Of a DNA stretch of 64,000 bases, positions 54,861-63,552 are shown one piece after another (positions within the stretch are counted from its first letter, which is position 1; every line of letters begins with the position of its first letter). The position numbers and the translations under genes are program-made. Origin of the DNA: Acidobacteriaceae bacterium dw_441 (GTDB lineage: Bacteria > Acidobacteriota > Terriglobia > Terriglobales > Acidobacteriaceae); NCBI GenBank assembly GCA_018449715.1, contig JAAVVA010000001.1, positions 434,001 through 498,000 of the forward strand. Reading direction: 5' to 3'. A model generated the notes under the pieces. It saw only the letters and a program-made list of their open reading frames with translations, made no database searches and was not told the DNA's origin.

Positions 54861-56651
54861 TCAATCGGCGTCGGCGCGGATATTTTCTACGAGCTTTCGG
54901 AATTGCGGGTTTTCGCGGATAGAGTCGAAGCGCGGATCGACAGCAAGAAGAGGAAGCTCGGCTTCCTTCTCTGTGAAGGATTCCTGTAGCAGCGAGATGG
55001 CTGATTCCTGATCGTTGAGAGCAGAGGCAAGCAATGCCTGTCGATACTTGCTAAGCAAAGCATTCTTTGCGCGAAGCCCCGACTGGTTTGCGATTGCTTC
55101 TGCGGTGGACTGATCCTGGGAGAGCGCGAAGAGTTCCGCGATGAAGCTGCGCAGGGCAGGCTGCGCCCCGGCAATTCTCTGTACCTGTAATGCCAGCTTC
55201 CTGGCTTCGTCGTAACGACCGAGGCGAGCGTGAATCAGCGCGAGGTAGAGCTGAACCTCCTGTGGGACTGCGCCGTATCGCGGAGGCTCGGAGAAGTATT
55301 CGAAGGCCTCTTCAAAGCGTCGGCTGAGATAGAAGAACCGTGCACAGGCCACCTTTTGCAGATAGGAGAAGGGATCGATCTGCTGGGCGGTTTCAAGATA
55401 GAGCCATGCTTCGTCGAATCGCCCCAGCATCGTGAGAAACATGCTGAACTGACGATTGCTGGTAGGGTTCGATCCCAGCTCGAGCGCTCGTTGAAAGCTG
55501 GCCTCTGCATCCTTCCAGTTCCACTCAAGAGCCTGCACGCATCCCATTGCAGCGTGCGCTTCGATCATCTCGGGATCGATCTCAAGGGCTCGTTCTGCCG
55601 CGGCTCGAGCGCGAGCCACCAACTCGGCGGACTGCGGCGCTCCGTGAATGGCCGTCCAGATGTGGCACTGAGCGATGCCTGTGTAGGGGCGGGCGTATCC
55701 GGGAGCGATCATCGTGACGTCGCGGAACCTGGCGAGCGCCGACTGAACGTCCGCGGTGGTGCCTTCTTCGAGAAGCGCCTCGCCTTTGAGGATGGTGGGG
55801 TAAACGGAAAAAATGACCGGGCCTGCGGCGGCCTCTGCTGCTCGGACGATGGATTGCTGCGGACGCACGCGGCTTACCAGGGCGGACGCGAACTGCTCCT
55901 GCACGGTGAAGAGGTTTGTGGAATTGGCTTCGGCGTCGAACCGCTGTGACCATAGCTGAAAGCCGTCCGCATTGACGATGCGTGCGGTGACGCGGACGCG
56001 GGTTCCTTCCTCGCGTACCGTGCCTTCGAAGACCACCTGAACTCCCAGCTTGCGAGCGAGGGCGGGAACATCGGAGGCCTGCGCCTCTAACTGCGCGATG
56101 GAGCTTGCGGAGACGACGCGGCAGCCCGCGCTCTGCATGAGCTCGTGAACAAGCTCATCGGTCACGCCTCTTGCGTACTTTCGGGATAGAGGATGCCCGG
56201 AGACGTCGAGGAAGGGAATGACCGCGATGGGGACTCCGGTTCCATCAAGGAAGAGGTCTTCGGGGATGTTTCCGGTAACAACCTGGTAGCTTGCGTCCGA
56301 ATCTTTCATGCGGAAGACGGGGACATAAGTGCCGGGACGAAAGTAGATAAAGATGGGATCGTCTTTGCCTTCGGACTCGTAATACTCCTTGAGCTTGCTG
56401 CGAAGCCTGCGTGCTTCGGTGCGCACGATGGAGTCCTGGCTGGGATGGTAAGGAGGCTTGCGGTCGTAGACCTCGGTCCCGATCACGTACTCCTTCAGCG
56501 GCTCGTCCTTGCCGCTGATCGCGTGCTCCACGGTGTAGCGCAGGAAGCGTCCGAGGCGATCGGACTGGGCAAACATGGGACTCTGCAGAATCCGGCTAAG
56601 TTCCTGACGAATCGCGCTATCGGAGACTCTGTTTTGATACGAGGGCGCCAA
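54861..56651 (-). CDS. Winged-helix / TolB-like / TPR regulator
   Basis: 596 residues in three parts. Roughly 1-110 is the same winged-helix-like domain as in the gene at 1383-2696 (LKEYVIGTEVYDRK, SIVRTEARRLRSKLKEYYES). Roughly 140-270 is a TolB/FlgO-type N-terminal domain (VPIAVIPFLDVSGHPLSRKY, LARKLGVQVVFEGTVREEGT, LWSQRFDAEANSTN). The rest is about six TPR repeats. No transmembrane segment is seen. Family members are annotated as adenylate-cyclase-like or transcription regulators. TTG 56651 is chosen because CAGGAG lies 11 nt upstream. Its divergent region holds a degenerate palindrome, so it may be autoregulated. Confidence 0.8.
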   Translation of the reverse strand: MAPSYQNRVSDSAIRQELSRILQSPMFAQSDRLGRFLRYTVEHAISGKDEPLKEYVIGTEVYDRKPPYHPSQDSIVRTEARRLRSKLKEYYESEGKDDPIFIYFRPGTYVPVFRMKDSDASYQVVTGNIPEDLFLDGTGVPIAVIPFLDVSGHPLSRKYARGVTDELVHELMQSAGCRVVSASSIAQLEAQASDVPALARKLGVQVVFEGTVREEGTRVRVTARIVNADGFQLWSQRFDAEANSTNLFTVQEQFASALVSRVRPQQSIVRAAEAAAGPVIFSVYPTILKGEALLEEGTTADVQSALARFRDVTMIAPGYARPYTGIAQCHIWTAIHGAPQSAELVARARAAAERALEIDPEMIEAHAAMGCVQALEWNWKDAEASFQRALELGSNPTSNRQFSMFLTMLGRFDEAWLYLETAQQIDPFSYLQKVACARFFYLSRRFEEAFEYFSEPPRYGAVPQEVQLYLALIHARLGRYDEARKLALQVQRIAGAQPALRSFIAELFALSQDQSTAEAIANQSGLRAKNALLSKYRQALLASALNDQESAISLLQESFTEKEAELPLLAVDPRFDSIRENPQFRKLVENIRADAD

Positions 56652-56823
56652 TGCTTACCTGCTCCTGAGTTACATAATCAATAACACTGCGATAGTTGCG
56701 GTTTTATGAGAAGAGTGAGAACAGGATGGAACCTTCGCAACGGCTCACAGCAGACGACGGATGATGCGCGGGTAAATCAATAGATTGATCTTATCTTCAG
56801 AGGGCGGGGATTGCTCCTCTTCA

Positions 56824-56843
56824 TCACTGTTAGATAACTGTTG
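56824..56843. promoter_or_regulatory. Degenerate copy of the TCACTGTTAGCTAACAGTGA palindrome
   Basis: TCACTGTTAG is a perfect left half; the right half reads ATAACTGTTG. It is in the divergent region between the TolB-TPR regulator and the degenerate receiver gene. Confidence 0.5.
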
Positions 56844-56901
56844 CATACTCTTCAACTTCTTCCAAATCTGTCATTCTGCGTTTGCAGCATGCGAGGGCGC
56901 C

Positions 56902-57321
56902 GTGACAGAGAAGGCTGGACCAATACGAGTGCTTGCAGTCGTAGCTGCCGAGATGCAGGAGGAGATCCGCCGCAGGCTTCTCTCCTTCGGAATGAATCCG
57001 GTGGTTATCAGTAGTGCCACGGAGCTTTCCCGCGTCGTTCGCGATGGAGAGGCATACCACGTCGTCCTGCTGCCTACGGTGCTTCCGGATACAAACGACT
57101 GGTGGGCGATATGGGGAGAGCTGAGCCTGCTGAATCCGAAGCCGGCAATTCTTGTGTATGCAAAGTCGGCCTCGTTCCGGCTATGGTCGAGCGTGCTGGA
57201 AGCAGGTGGGTACGACGTGATCGTAGGGCCTTTGACGGATGAGCGGTTGAAGGAGGCAGTGCTTCGCGCTGCGGCCAGTTACGGCTCCTCACCTGCGGAG
57301 GGGCCGGTTTCGGAAGAGTGA
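56902..57321 (+). CDS. Degenerate receiver-like (pseudo-response-regulator) protein
   Basis: 139 residues with a receiver-like alpha/beta pattern (IRVLAVVAAEMQEEIRRRLL, YHVVLLPTVLPDTNDW, KPAILVYAKSASF, AGGYDVIVGPLTDERLKEAV). The acidic pair after the first strand and the phospho-acceptor Asp are missing (LLPTVLPD in its place), so it is unlikely to be phosphorylated. GTG 56902 has GAGGG about 5 nt upstream; longer in-frame starts cover the operator-like site. It probably acts as a stand-alone protein-binding regulator. Confidence 0.65.
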   Translation: MTEKAGPIRVLAVVAAEMQEEIRRRLLSFGMNPVVISSATELSRVVRDGEAYHVVLLPTVLPDTNDWWAIWGELSLLNPKPAILVYAKSASFRLWSSVLEAGGYDVIVGPLTDERLKEAVLRAAASYGSSPAEGPVSEE

Positions 57322-57333
57322 GGCTTTCTCTCA

Positions 57334-57353
57334 TCACTGTTAGCTAACAGTGA
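57334..57353. promoter_or_regulatory. Perfect 20-bp palindromic operator upstream of uspA-efflux operon
   Basis: TCACTGTTAGCTAACAGTGA is identical on both strands. It lies 98 bp upstream of uspA and 12 nt after the receiver-like gene. It has no T-tract and no loop, so a dimeric DNA-binding site is more likely than a terminator. Two further partial copies occur within 2.5 kb. Confidence 0.7.
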
Positions 57354-57450
57354 CCTGCGCTGTATTTCGATGGGGAATCTGCCAACCTGACTTCTGTGCG
57401 GAAGGGGAATGGCATCCGTGCGCGTGGCTCAACAGAGAAAGAGATTTGTA

Positions 57451-57885
57451 ATGTTCAAAAAGATTGCTGTGGCTTACAATGAATCCGCCGAGGCACAACG
57501 AGCACTTCTTTCTGCGATCCAACTGGCAAAAAGTCTGGGTGCAGAGCTACAGACGATTACGGTCATGTCGAACCTTCCGGCGTACACGGTTTTTGCAGGT
57601 GTCGCCGACCCTTCACTCCCCAGGGCCCTCAACGAAGATCGCATACGTTTCTACAAACTGCTGCAAGAGAATGCGCGAAGATTGGCCATGGAACACGGCC
57701 TTGATGTCTTAACCAACGCAATTGAAGGATCCGAAGTAAGGGAGATCGTTCATTTCCTGAAGCTGCATAAGGCCGATCTCCTGGTGATTGGACTCCATCA
57801 GCGCGATTTTTATGTCGCGCGCCTTTGGAGCACTGTCTATGAGCTTGCGCAGGAGGCTCCGTGCAGTGTGCTCGGAGTGCATTAG
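57451..57885 (+). CDS. Universal stress protein (UspA fold)
   Basis: 144 residues: MFKKIAVAYNESAEAQRALL at the start, ADLLVIGLHQRDFYV in the middle and EAPCSVLGVH at the end, the standard UspA layout. The usual ATP-binding G-2x-G-9x-G-S/T pattern is degenerate (GLHQRDFYVARLWSTVY), so nucleotide binding is doubtful. ATG 57451 fits the family start. It heads the emrA-emrB-tolC cluster (48-nt gap to emrA), suggesting co-expression under the upstream palindrome. Confidence 0.88.
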   Translation: MFKKIAVAYNESAEAQRALLSAIQLAKSLGAELQTITVMSNLPAYTVFAGVADPSLPRALNEDRIRFYKLLQENARRLAMEHGLDVLTNAIEGSEVREIVHFLKLHKADLLVIGLHQRDFYVARLWSTVYELAQEAPCSVLGVH

Positions 57886-57933
57886 CTCAGACCAGAACTG
57901 AATCATTATCACGATCAAGGAAGGCAGTGAAGC

Positions 57934-59082
57934 ATGTCGAAGCGAGCGGCGATTGTTCCAGTCCTGATCCTGGGGGTAGCGATCACCCTGGTGCTGACGA
58001 TTAACGGATGCTGGACGAGCTGGGAAGGCGGGAAGGCAGAGCAGAAGACAGACGATGCGTATGTGCGGGCGGACTTCACGCCGATGAGCACACGCATCAC
58101 GGGAACCGTGCGGAAGGTGGACGTTGAAGACTTTGAGGCGGTGAAGGCGGGGCAAACTCTCGTTGAACTGGACGATCAGGATTATGTCGCTGTCCTCGCA
58201 CAGGCAGAGGCCGCGCTTGCAGGGGCGAAGGCTCAGTTGGAAGATAACCAGGCTGCGAAGCGGATTCAGGATGCGAAGATCCAGAACGCCGAGGCGATGA
58301 TCGAGCAGGCGAACGCGGGCATCAGCTCAGCAAAGGCGGGGATTGCAGCGGTTCAACCGGATGTGATCCGCGCCGAGCTTGAGCGGAAACGTCAGCAGGC
58401 GCTGCTTGCTTCAAAGGCTGCGACACAGCAACAGGTGGAACTAACAGTCGCCGATGCTTCGCGCTTTACAGGATTGCTGGGGAGCCGACAGGCCGATCTG
58501 CAACGTGCGGAGGCTGCTCTCACCAGTAGCAGGAGTCTTCTTGAAGCGGAGAAGAGACAGCGTGAGGCTCTCGATACGCGGGATGCTTTGTATCGCGCCG
58601 ACATTCAGGCGAAGGAGGCGGCTATCGTTGTTGCCAGGGTCAACCTTGGCTATACAAAGATCGTTGCTCCGACAGCAGGCTCTGTGGGCGAGAGGCATGT
58701 GCTGGCAGGACAGCTTGTTGCTCCGGGAGTGCAGACGGTCAGCCTGGTGAATGGAGACGTCTGGATTCAGGCGAATTACAAGGAGACGCAGCTCACCAAT
58801 ATACAAAAGGGCGATGTTGCGGATATTCGCATCGATACCTTTCCCGGAGTGGTGCTGCATGGAAAGGTCATTGAGATTGCTCCGGCAAGCGGATCGCAGT
58901 TCGCTTTGCTTCCTCCGGATAATGCGACAGGGAACTTCACGAAGGTTGTGCAACGAATTCCTGTGAAGATCGCTCTTGATCCGGGACATCCGCTACAGGG
59001 AAAACTGCGGCCAGGGTTTTCTGCGGTCGTGATCGTGCACGCGTCGGGCAAGCATACGAAGACGGAGGGGGCGCAGTCTTGA
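57934..59082 (+). CDS. EmrA/HlyD-type periplasmic adaptor
   Basis: 382 residues, anchored by one N-terminal helix (VPVLILGVAITLVLTINGCW), then a biotinyl-lipoyl domain (TRITGTVRKVDVEDFEAVKA, TLVELDDQDY), a long coiled-coil hairpin (AQAEAALAGAKAQLEDNQAA), the second lipoyl half (TKIVAPTAGSVGERHVLAGQ) and the beta-barrel. This is the EmrA pattern that pairs with 14-TM MFS pumps. Stop overlaps the TTG of the pump gene. Together with the following two genes it forms a complete tripartite exporter. Confidence 0.92.
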   Translation: MSKRAAIVPVLILGVAITLVLTINGCWTSWEGGKAEQKTDDAYVRADFTPMSTRITGTVRKVDVEDFEAVKAGQTLVELDDQDYVAVLAQAEAALAGAKAQLEDNQAAKRIQDAKIQNAEAMIEQANAGISSAKAGIAAVQPDVIRAELERKRQQALLASKAATQQQVELTVADASRFTGLLGSRQADLQRAEAALTSSRSLLEAEKRQREALDTRDALYRADIQAKEAAIVVARVNLGYTKIVAPTAGSVGERHVLAGQLVAPGVQTVSLVNGDVWIQANYKETQLTNIQKGDVADIRIDTFPGVVLHGKVIEIAPASGSQFALLPPDNATGNFTKVVQRIPVKIALDPGHPLQGKLRPGFSAVVIVHASGKHTKTEGAQS

Positions 59083-60695
59083 GCACTCCTGCTACGCCTT
59101 CCACGCCAGGTCAGCTCTCGACGCACCCTATGTTGGGAGTCCTAGGTGTTCTGTTCGGCGCAATGATTGCTACCTGCACGGGGCGTCTGATCAGCGTTGG
59201 GCTGAACGATCTGCGTGGCGCATTGCATCTTGGAGTGGATGAAGCATCGTGGATAGGCACGGCGTTCAATGCGGCGCAGATGTTCATCGGCCCCTTTTCT
59301 GTTTATCTCGGAGGACTTCTGGGATCGCGCCGCGTGCTGTTGGTGTGCGCTGCATTGTTCACGGTTGTCAGCTTAGCGCTTCCATTTGCGGGAAGTCTTC
59401 CGGTCATGCTCGCTCTACTTGTGCTTGCGGGACTTACTGCGGGGACGTTCTATCCTCTGACACTTTCGTTTGTTCTGCGCAATCTTCCGATGCGCTACGT
59501 TCTGGTGGGCATTGCCGTGTATGCCGCGGATATCGTGTTTACGACAAACGTAGCAACCTCATTGGAAGCGTGGTACATGGATCATCGGTCGTGGCACTGG
59601 ATCTTCTGGAACGGCGCGATGCTGACACCCGTCATGATGGTGTTGATCTACTTCGGGATTCCGCGGCAGCCTTTACCTAAACCCAAAGAAGGTCAACCCA
59701 GACCGAATTGGAGAGGCTTCCTGTATGCCAGCATTGGCTTCTCGCTTTTGTACATTGCTCTCGACCAGGGGCAGCGGCTCGACTGGCTGAACTCCGGTAC
59801 GATCGTCGGGCTTCTTGCCGCGGGAGTATCCCTTCTTCTCGTCACGCTTGTTCGCAGGCTGAGAATGCCGAATCCGCTGATCAACTTCAGCTTTCTTGCA
59901 AGAAGGAATACGGTGCTGCTTGGTGGAGTTCTGATCTTCTTCCGCTTTGTACTGCTGGCAACGGTAGTGGTGATTCCAAGTTATCTCGGTTCGGTCAAAG
60001 GCTTTCTTCCACTACAGACAGGGCCTGTATTGTTGTGGGTCGCTCTGCCGCAATGTCTCTTCGGTGTGTTGGCGGTGTATCTGTTGAAGTACATCGATGC
60101 GCGTTTGATTCTTACGGCTGGCTTCACGCTCATTGCCATCGCGTGTCTTCTTAATGCGCGCCTCTCTTCTGCGTGGTCGGGAGAGAATTTTTCGCAGTCT
60201 CAACTTCTCATGGCGATTGGATTTGCGTTGGCCTTCAATGGACTGGTTGGGTCAATCATCCTGGAGGTCGTCAATACAGGGGCACTGAGTCGCCCGGTTG
60301 AGGTGCTCACGTTCGCCGGATACTTCCAGACGGTCAGGCTTCTTGGCGGTGAGATGGGTGTGGCCTTCATGCAACACTTTATCCCACTGCGAGAACAGTT
60401 TCACTCGAACATTCTCGGTCTTGGCGTTCAGGCTGGTTTACCCGCGACTCAGGCGAGACTGTTTGCTCTCAGTGCGGGAATGGCCAGCCATACTTCGGAT
60501 TCGGCGACGGCAACGGCACGTGCGGCTGCGCTTCTGGGGCTGCAGGTGCGACAGCAAGCTTTCACGCTTGCCATCACGGACGCATTCATTCTTGTGGCGT
60601 GGGCTGCAGTGTGTTGCATGGCGGTCATTGCAGCGATGGCGCGGGTGCCGACGCAATACCACGATGTCGTATCTGCTCCAACACCATCTGTCTGA
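59079..60695 (+). CDS. EmrB/QacA-type 14-TM MFS exporter
   Basis: A 538-residue major facilitator protein with 14 hydrophobic segments of the DHA2 drug:H+ antiporter family. The usual LDxTIVNVALP signature of helix 1 is changed (GRLISVGLNDLRG region), while the helix 4-5 motifs GIAVYAADIVFTTNV and W..IFWN (WHWIFWNGAMLTP) are kept. TTG start at 59079 overlaps the adaptor stop (TTGA) and has GGAGGGGG upstream. It exports hydrophobic or phenolic compounds through the EmrA/TolC path; substrate inferred only from context. Confidence 0.92.
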   Translation: MSTPATPSTPGQLSTHPMLGVLGVLFGAMIATCTGRLISVGLNDLRGALHLGVDEASWIGTAFNAAQMFIGPFSVYLGGLLGSRRVLLVCAALFTVVSLALPFAGSLPVMLALLVLAGLTAGTFYPLTLSFVLRNLPMRYVLVGIAVYAADIVFTTNVATSLEAWYMDHRSWHWIFWNGAMLTPVMMVLIYFGIPRQPLPKPKEGQPRPNWRGFLYASIGFSLLYIALDQGQRLDWLNSGTIVGLLAAGVSLLLVTLVRRLRMPNPLINFSFLARRNTVLLGGVLIFFRFVLLATVVVIPSYLGSVKGFLPLQTGPVLLWVALPQCLFGVLAVYLLKYIDARLILTAGFTLIAIACLLNARLSSAWSGENFSQSQLLMAIGFALAFNGLVGSIILEVVNTGALSRPVEVLTFAGYFQTVRLLGGEMGVAFMQHFIPLREQFHSNILGLGVQAGLPATQARLFALSAGMASHTSDSATATARAAALLGLQVRQQAFTLAITDAFILVAWAAVCCMAVIAAMARVPTQYHDVVSAPTPSV

Positions 60696-60724
60696 CGAGG
60701 GACGAAACATTGAAGGAATCGACG

Positions 60725-62101
60725 ATGCAGCAGAAAAGGATACGGACCTTCGCGATGCAGTGGATGGCCTGCGCACTCATGATTGCGATGGTGACATCTC
60801 CTGCGGATGCGCGTGCGCAGAACGAAGAGGCGGTAACCCTGACATTGCCGCAGGCTATCGATATGGCTCTAAGGCAAAACCGTAGTCTGAAGCTCGCGCA
60901 ATTGGGGGTTACCGATAGTCAATACAAGAAGGAGATCGCTCGCTCCTCTTATTTCCCTCGGATCAAGAACGAGTCCAGCGTGTTGCACGTAACGGAGCTT
61001 GCAGGAGTTGCGATTCCGGCAGGAGCGTTTGGGGTTCCGCAGGCTACCGGGCCGATCCCGCACGCAAGCCTCTTTATCGATCAGGGCTCGCTCACCTCTT
61101 ACACCAGCGGGACACAGCTATTGCAGCCGCTTACACAGATGTTCAAGATTCATGAGGCCAATCGCGCAGCGGCGGCGGATGTCAATATTGCCAAGGTTCA
61201 GGTAAGCCAGGCTGAAAACGAAGTCGCCCTCAAGGTCCGGCAGCTCTACTACGGGATTTTGATTGCGCAGCTGCAGCTTGAAGCAGCCAACGATGAAGTG
61301 AGCGCTGCCCAGACAAAAGCGGTGGAAAGCAACGATGCTGTTGCGAAGGGACGCGCGCTGGAGATTGCCGCGCTTGAAAGTCGCGCATCGCTTTTGAATG
61401 CAAAGCAGACTGTATTGAGCAGGACGCTGCAGATTCGTGATCTGACGCTGGCTCTTGTCGACCTGTTGGGGCTTCCTCTGACATCGCATCTTCATCTCGA
61501 CTCGGATAGCTCTACTCTCTCGCTTTCTCTTCCGGAGAAGGGTGAGGGCATCCGGCTTGCACGGGACCTCAGCCCCGCGGTGCAGACTGCGCGACAGAAC
61601 CTCGCCAAGGCCCGCGCAGGTCTGGGAGTTGCAAAGGATGCTTATATCCCCGACATTACCGGGCTTGCCCGTTACAGCTACCAGAGTGGTGTTCCGTTGC
61701 TGGTGCACAACTTCGGGACCTTCGGATTCAGCTTCAGCTACGACCTCTTCGACGGCGGACGCAGACTCGCGGAGCTGAGAGATGCCCGGACCGTGGTCTC
61801 ACAGGCGGAGATCAATCTCGACAGGGTCGAAGACGAGGTCGCGGTAGAGGTGGAGTCCGCTTACGACAAGGTGGAGCAGTTGCAGAGCATGGTTCAGGTG
61901 GCTGAAGAGGCATTGAGTGTGCGCACGGAGGCGGCTCGTCTGACGGACCGTCAGTTCGAGCTGGATGCGGCACTTGCCTCTGCCCGGACCGAGGCTCATG
62001 CGAAGGCGACTGCGGCCAAGGCCTCTCTGCTGGAGGCCACGCTGGGACTGTCCCTGGCGCAGGGAGACCTGAAGCGCCTGATCGGCCAGCTTCCCCGGTG
62101 A
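60725..62101 (+). CDS. TolC-family outer-membrane efflux protein
   Basis: 458 residues with a signal peptide (MACALMIAMVTSPADARAQ), then the OEP fold: LTLPQAIDMALRQNRSLKLA, YFPRIKNESSVLHV, ENEVALKVRQLYYGILIAQL, and FGFSFSYDLFDGGRRLAELR. ATG 60725 has GAAGGA about 7 nt upstream, 29 nt after the pump gene. It completes the EmrAB exporter. It is only distantly similar to the TolC gene at 23745. Confidence 0.92.
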   Translation: MQQKRIRTFAMQWMACALMIAMVTSPADARAQNEEAVTLTLPQAIDMALRQNRSLKLAQLGVTDSQYKKEIARSSYFPRIKNESSVLHVTELAGVAIPAGAFGVPQATGPIPHASLFIDQGSLTSYTSGTQLLQPLTQMFKIHEANRAAAADVNIAKVQVSQAENEVALKVRQLYYGILIAQLQLEAANDEVSAAQTKAVESNDAVAKGRALEIAALESRASLLNAKQTVLSRTLQIRDLTLALVDLLGLPLTSHLHLDSDSSTLSLSLPEKGEGIRLARDLSPAVQTARQNLAKARAGLGVAKDAYIPDITGLARYSYQSGVPLLVHNFGTFGFSFSYDLFDGGRRLAELRDARTVVSQAEINLDRVEDEVAVEVESAYDKVEQLQSMVQVAEEALSVRTEAARLTDRQFELDAALASARTEAHAKATAAKASLLEATLGLSLAQGDLKRLIGQLPR

Positions 62102-62142
62102 ATCTTTGAGCTGACAATTTTTTGAATTTGTTTGAATCATTC

Positions 62143-62154
62143 TTCGATATCGAA
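62143..62154. promoter_or_regulatory. Palindromic operator TTCGATATCGAA upstream of marR
   Basis: A perfect 12-bp palindrome 17 nt before the marR start, a typical place for autorepression. The same site recurs ahead of the dioxygenase gene at 63520. Confidence 0.7.
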
Positions 62155-62171
62155 ACATCTTAGGTCGTAGG

Positions 62172-62633
62172 ATGACTGCTCAGGCAAAGTCGAAAGAAGT
62201 TACGACGGCTCCCAGGCTGTGGGTGGTGCTGGCGCGCGCCTATGGCGCGATGTCCGATTACGTGGAGCAAATCGTTGCAGAAGAGGGGATCGGCCTCAGC
62301 GACTTCATGGTGCTGGAGGTGCTGCTGCACAAAGGCTGCATGACGATCTCCGAGATCGGAGAGAAGGTGCTGCTTGCGGCTCCTTCGATGACCTCGGCCA
62401 TCGACCGGCTGGAGAAGCTGGGCTACGTAATCCGCAAGAACCACAAGGAAGACAGGCGTATCCGACTGGTGGAGCTGACCCGGCAGGGACGTAAGTTCAT
62501 TACGGCACTTTATGATCGTCACGCGCTAGCTCTTGAATCGACGATGGACGTTCTTAGTCAGTCGGAGAAAGAGCAACTGCGGACGTTGTTGAAGAAAGTT
62601 GGGCTGGCGGCACAGGCTCGCGTTGAGAAATAA
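62172..62633 (+). CDS. MarR-family transcriptional regulator
   Basis: A 153-residue dimeric winged-helix regulator. The helix-turn-helix is MTISEIGEKVLLAAPSMTSA followed by IDRLEKLGYVIRKNHKEDRR and the wing RIRLVELTRQG. The sequence is close in style to MhqR/HosA-type repressors of electrophile- or phenol-responsive genes. It lies after the EmrAB-TolC operon and before pirin and a ring-cleaving dioxygenase, with a palindrome just upstream of its start. It probably represses itself and the dioxygenase gene until a quinone-like or phenolic ligand is present (inference). Confidence 0.9.
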   Translation: MTAQAKSKEVTTAPRLWVVLARAYGAMSDYVEQIVAEEGIGLSDFMVLEVLLHKGCMTISEIGEKVLLAAPSMTSAIDRLEKLGYVIRKNHKEDRRIRLVELTRQGRKFITALYDRHALALESTMDVLSQSEKEQLRTLLKKVGLAAQARVEK

Positions 62634-62683
62634 GGAAGCCAGGGCCGGCTGTTCCTTGTAACAGGTAAGAAAGGATCGGTGAG

Positions 62684-63385
62684 ATGATCGCGCTTCGTCG
62701 CAGTTCGGAGAGAGGGCACGTTAACCACGACTGGCTGGAGTCGTACCATACGTTTTCATTCGCAACCTATCAGGACCCGAAGCACAATGGCTTTCGCACG
62801 CTGCGTGTGATCAATGACGACCGCGTCGCTCCGGGGCGCGGGTTTGGAGCGCACGCCCATCGCGACATGGAGATTCTGAGCTATGTCCTCGACGGGCAAC
62901 TTGCCCATAAGGACAGCATGGGGCATACGCGGACGCTGGGACCGAATGAGATCCAGAGGATGTCCGCCGGGCTTGGAGTCATTCACAGCGAGTTCAACGG
63001 ATCGGAGACAGAGCCGGTTCACTTTCTGCAGATATGGATTGAGCCGAGCGCGAAGGGAATCGCGCCTTCCTATGAGCAGTATGGGTTCGAGCCGGAGGAG
63101 AAGCGTAATCGTTGGAAGACACTGGCTTCGAATGAGCCCGAGCCGGGCGCAGTTACGATTTATCAGGATGCGCAGGTCTACCTTACGGAACTTACTCCCG
63201 GCGGCGAAATCACGAAGACCCTGAAGACCGGACGCGGCGCGTGGGTGCATGTTGTTTCAGGGAATGTCTCGGTGAATGGAGAGGCGTTGAGCGCTGGAGA
63301 CGCCGCAGCAGTGACCGAGGAGCAGGAGATTAAGTTGATCGCCTCGGAGTCGGGTGCGGAGGTCGTGCTCTTCGATCTTGCCTGA
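62684..63385 (+). CDS. Pirin family protein (YhaK/quercetin-dioxygenase-like bicupin)
   Basis: A 233-residue bicupin. The metal-binding motif of the N-terminal cupin is visible as GFGAHAHRDMEILSYVLDG, followed by LGVIHSEFNGSETEPVHFLQ, both standard for pirins. Such proteins act as quercetin-type dioxygenases or redox-sensing co-regulators. ATG 62684 has AAGGATCGG ~8 nt upstream. It lies 50 nt after marR on the same strand and ends in a terminator, so marR and pirin form one transcript. Confidence 0.92.
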   Translation: MIALRRSSERGHVNHDWLESYHTFSFATYQDPKHNGFRTLRVINDDRVAPGRGFGAHAHRDMEILSYVLDGQLAHKDSMGHTRTLGPNEIQRMSAGLGVIHSEFNGSETEPVHFLQIWIEPSAKGIAPSYEQYGFEPEEKRNRWKTLASNEPEPGAVTIYQDAQVYLTELTPGGEITKTLKTGRGAWVHVVSGNVSVNGEALSAGDAAAVTEEQEIKLIASESGAEVVLFDLA

Positions 63386-63408
63386 TAGACACGAGCTTTT
63401 GAATGGAA

Positions 63409-63432
63409 GGTCGCCTTACGAGGCGGCTTTTT
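63409..63432 (+). terminator. Rho-independent terminator after pirin
   Basis: Seven-base arms GTCGCCT / AGGCGGC around TACG (one G-U pair), followed by TTTTTCTTTTT, 25 nt past the pirin stop. Confidence 0.85.
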
Positions 63433-63518
63433 CTTTTTCCGCAGCAGGGAGAGAAGGACAGAAAACAGGGGAGATAGGAGCGTGTGAATTTGCCAGGCAG
63501 ACCTTCTTGAATCTTTTT

Positions 63519-63532
63519 ATTCGATATCGAAT
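63519..63532. promoter_or_regulatory. Palindromic operator ATTCGATATCGAAT upstream of the dioxygenase gene
   Basis: A perfect 14-bp palindrome containing the 12-bp marR site, 20 nt before the start of the VOC gene. The likely target of the MarR protein encoded 1 kb upstream. Confidence 0.7.
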
Positions 63533-63552
63533 CTTTTGTTGTGGAAGGAGAT

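Noticed and set aside
57334..57353. Reading the 20-bp palindrome as a terminator
   Set aside because: There is no loop and no T-tract, and partial copies lie at non-terminal positions, so an operator is more likely.
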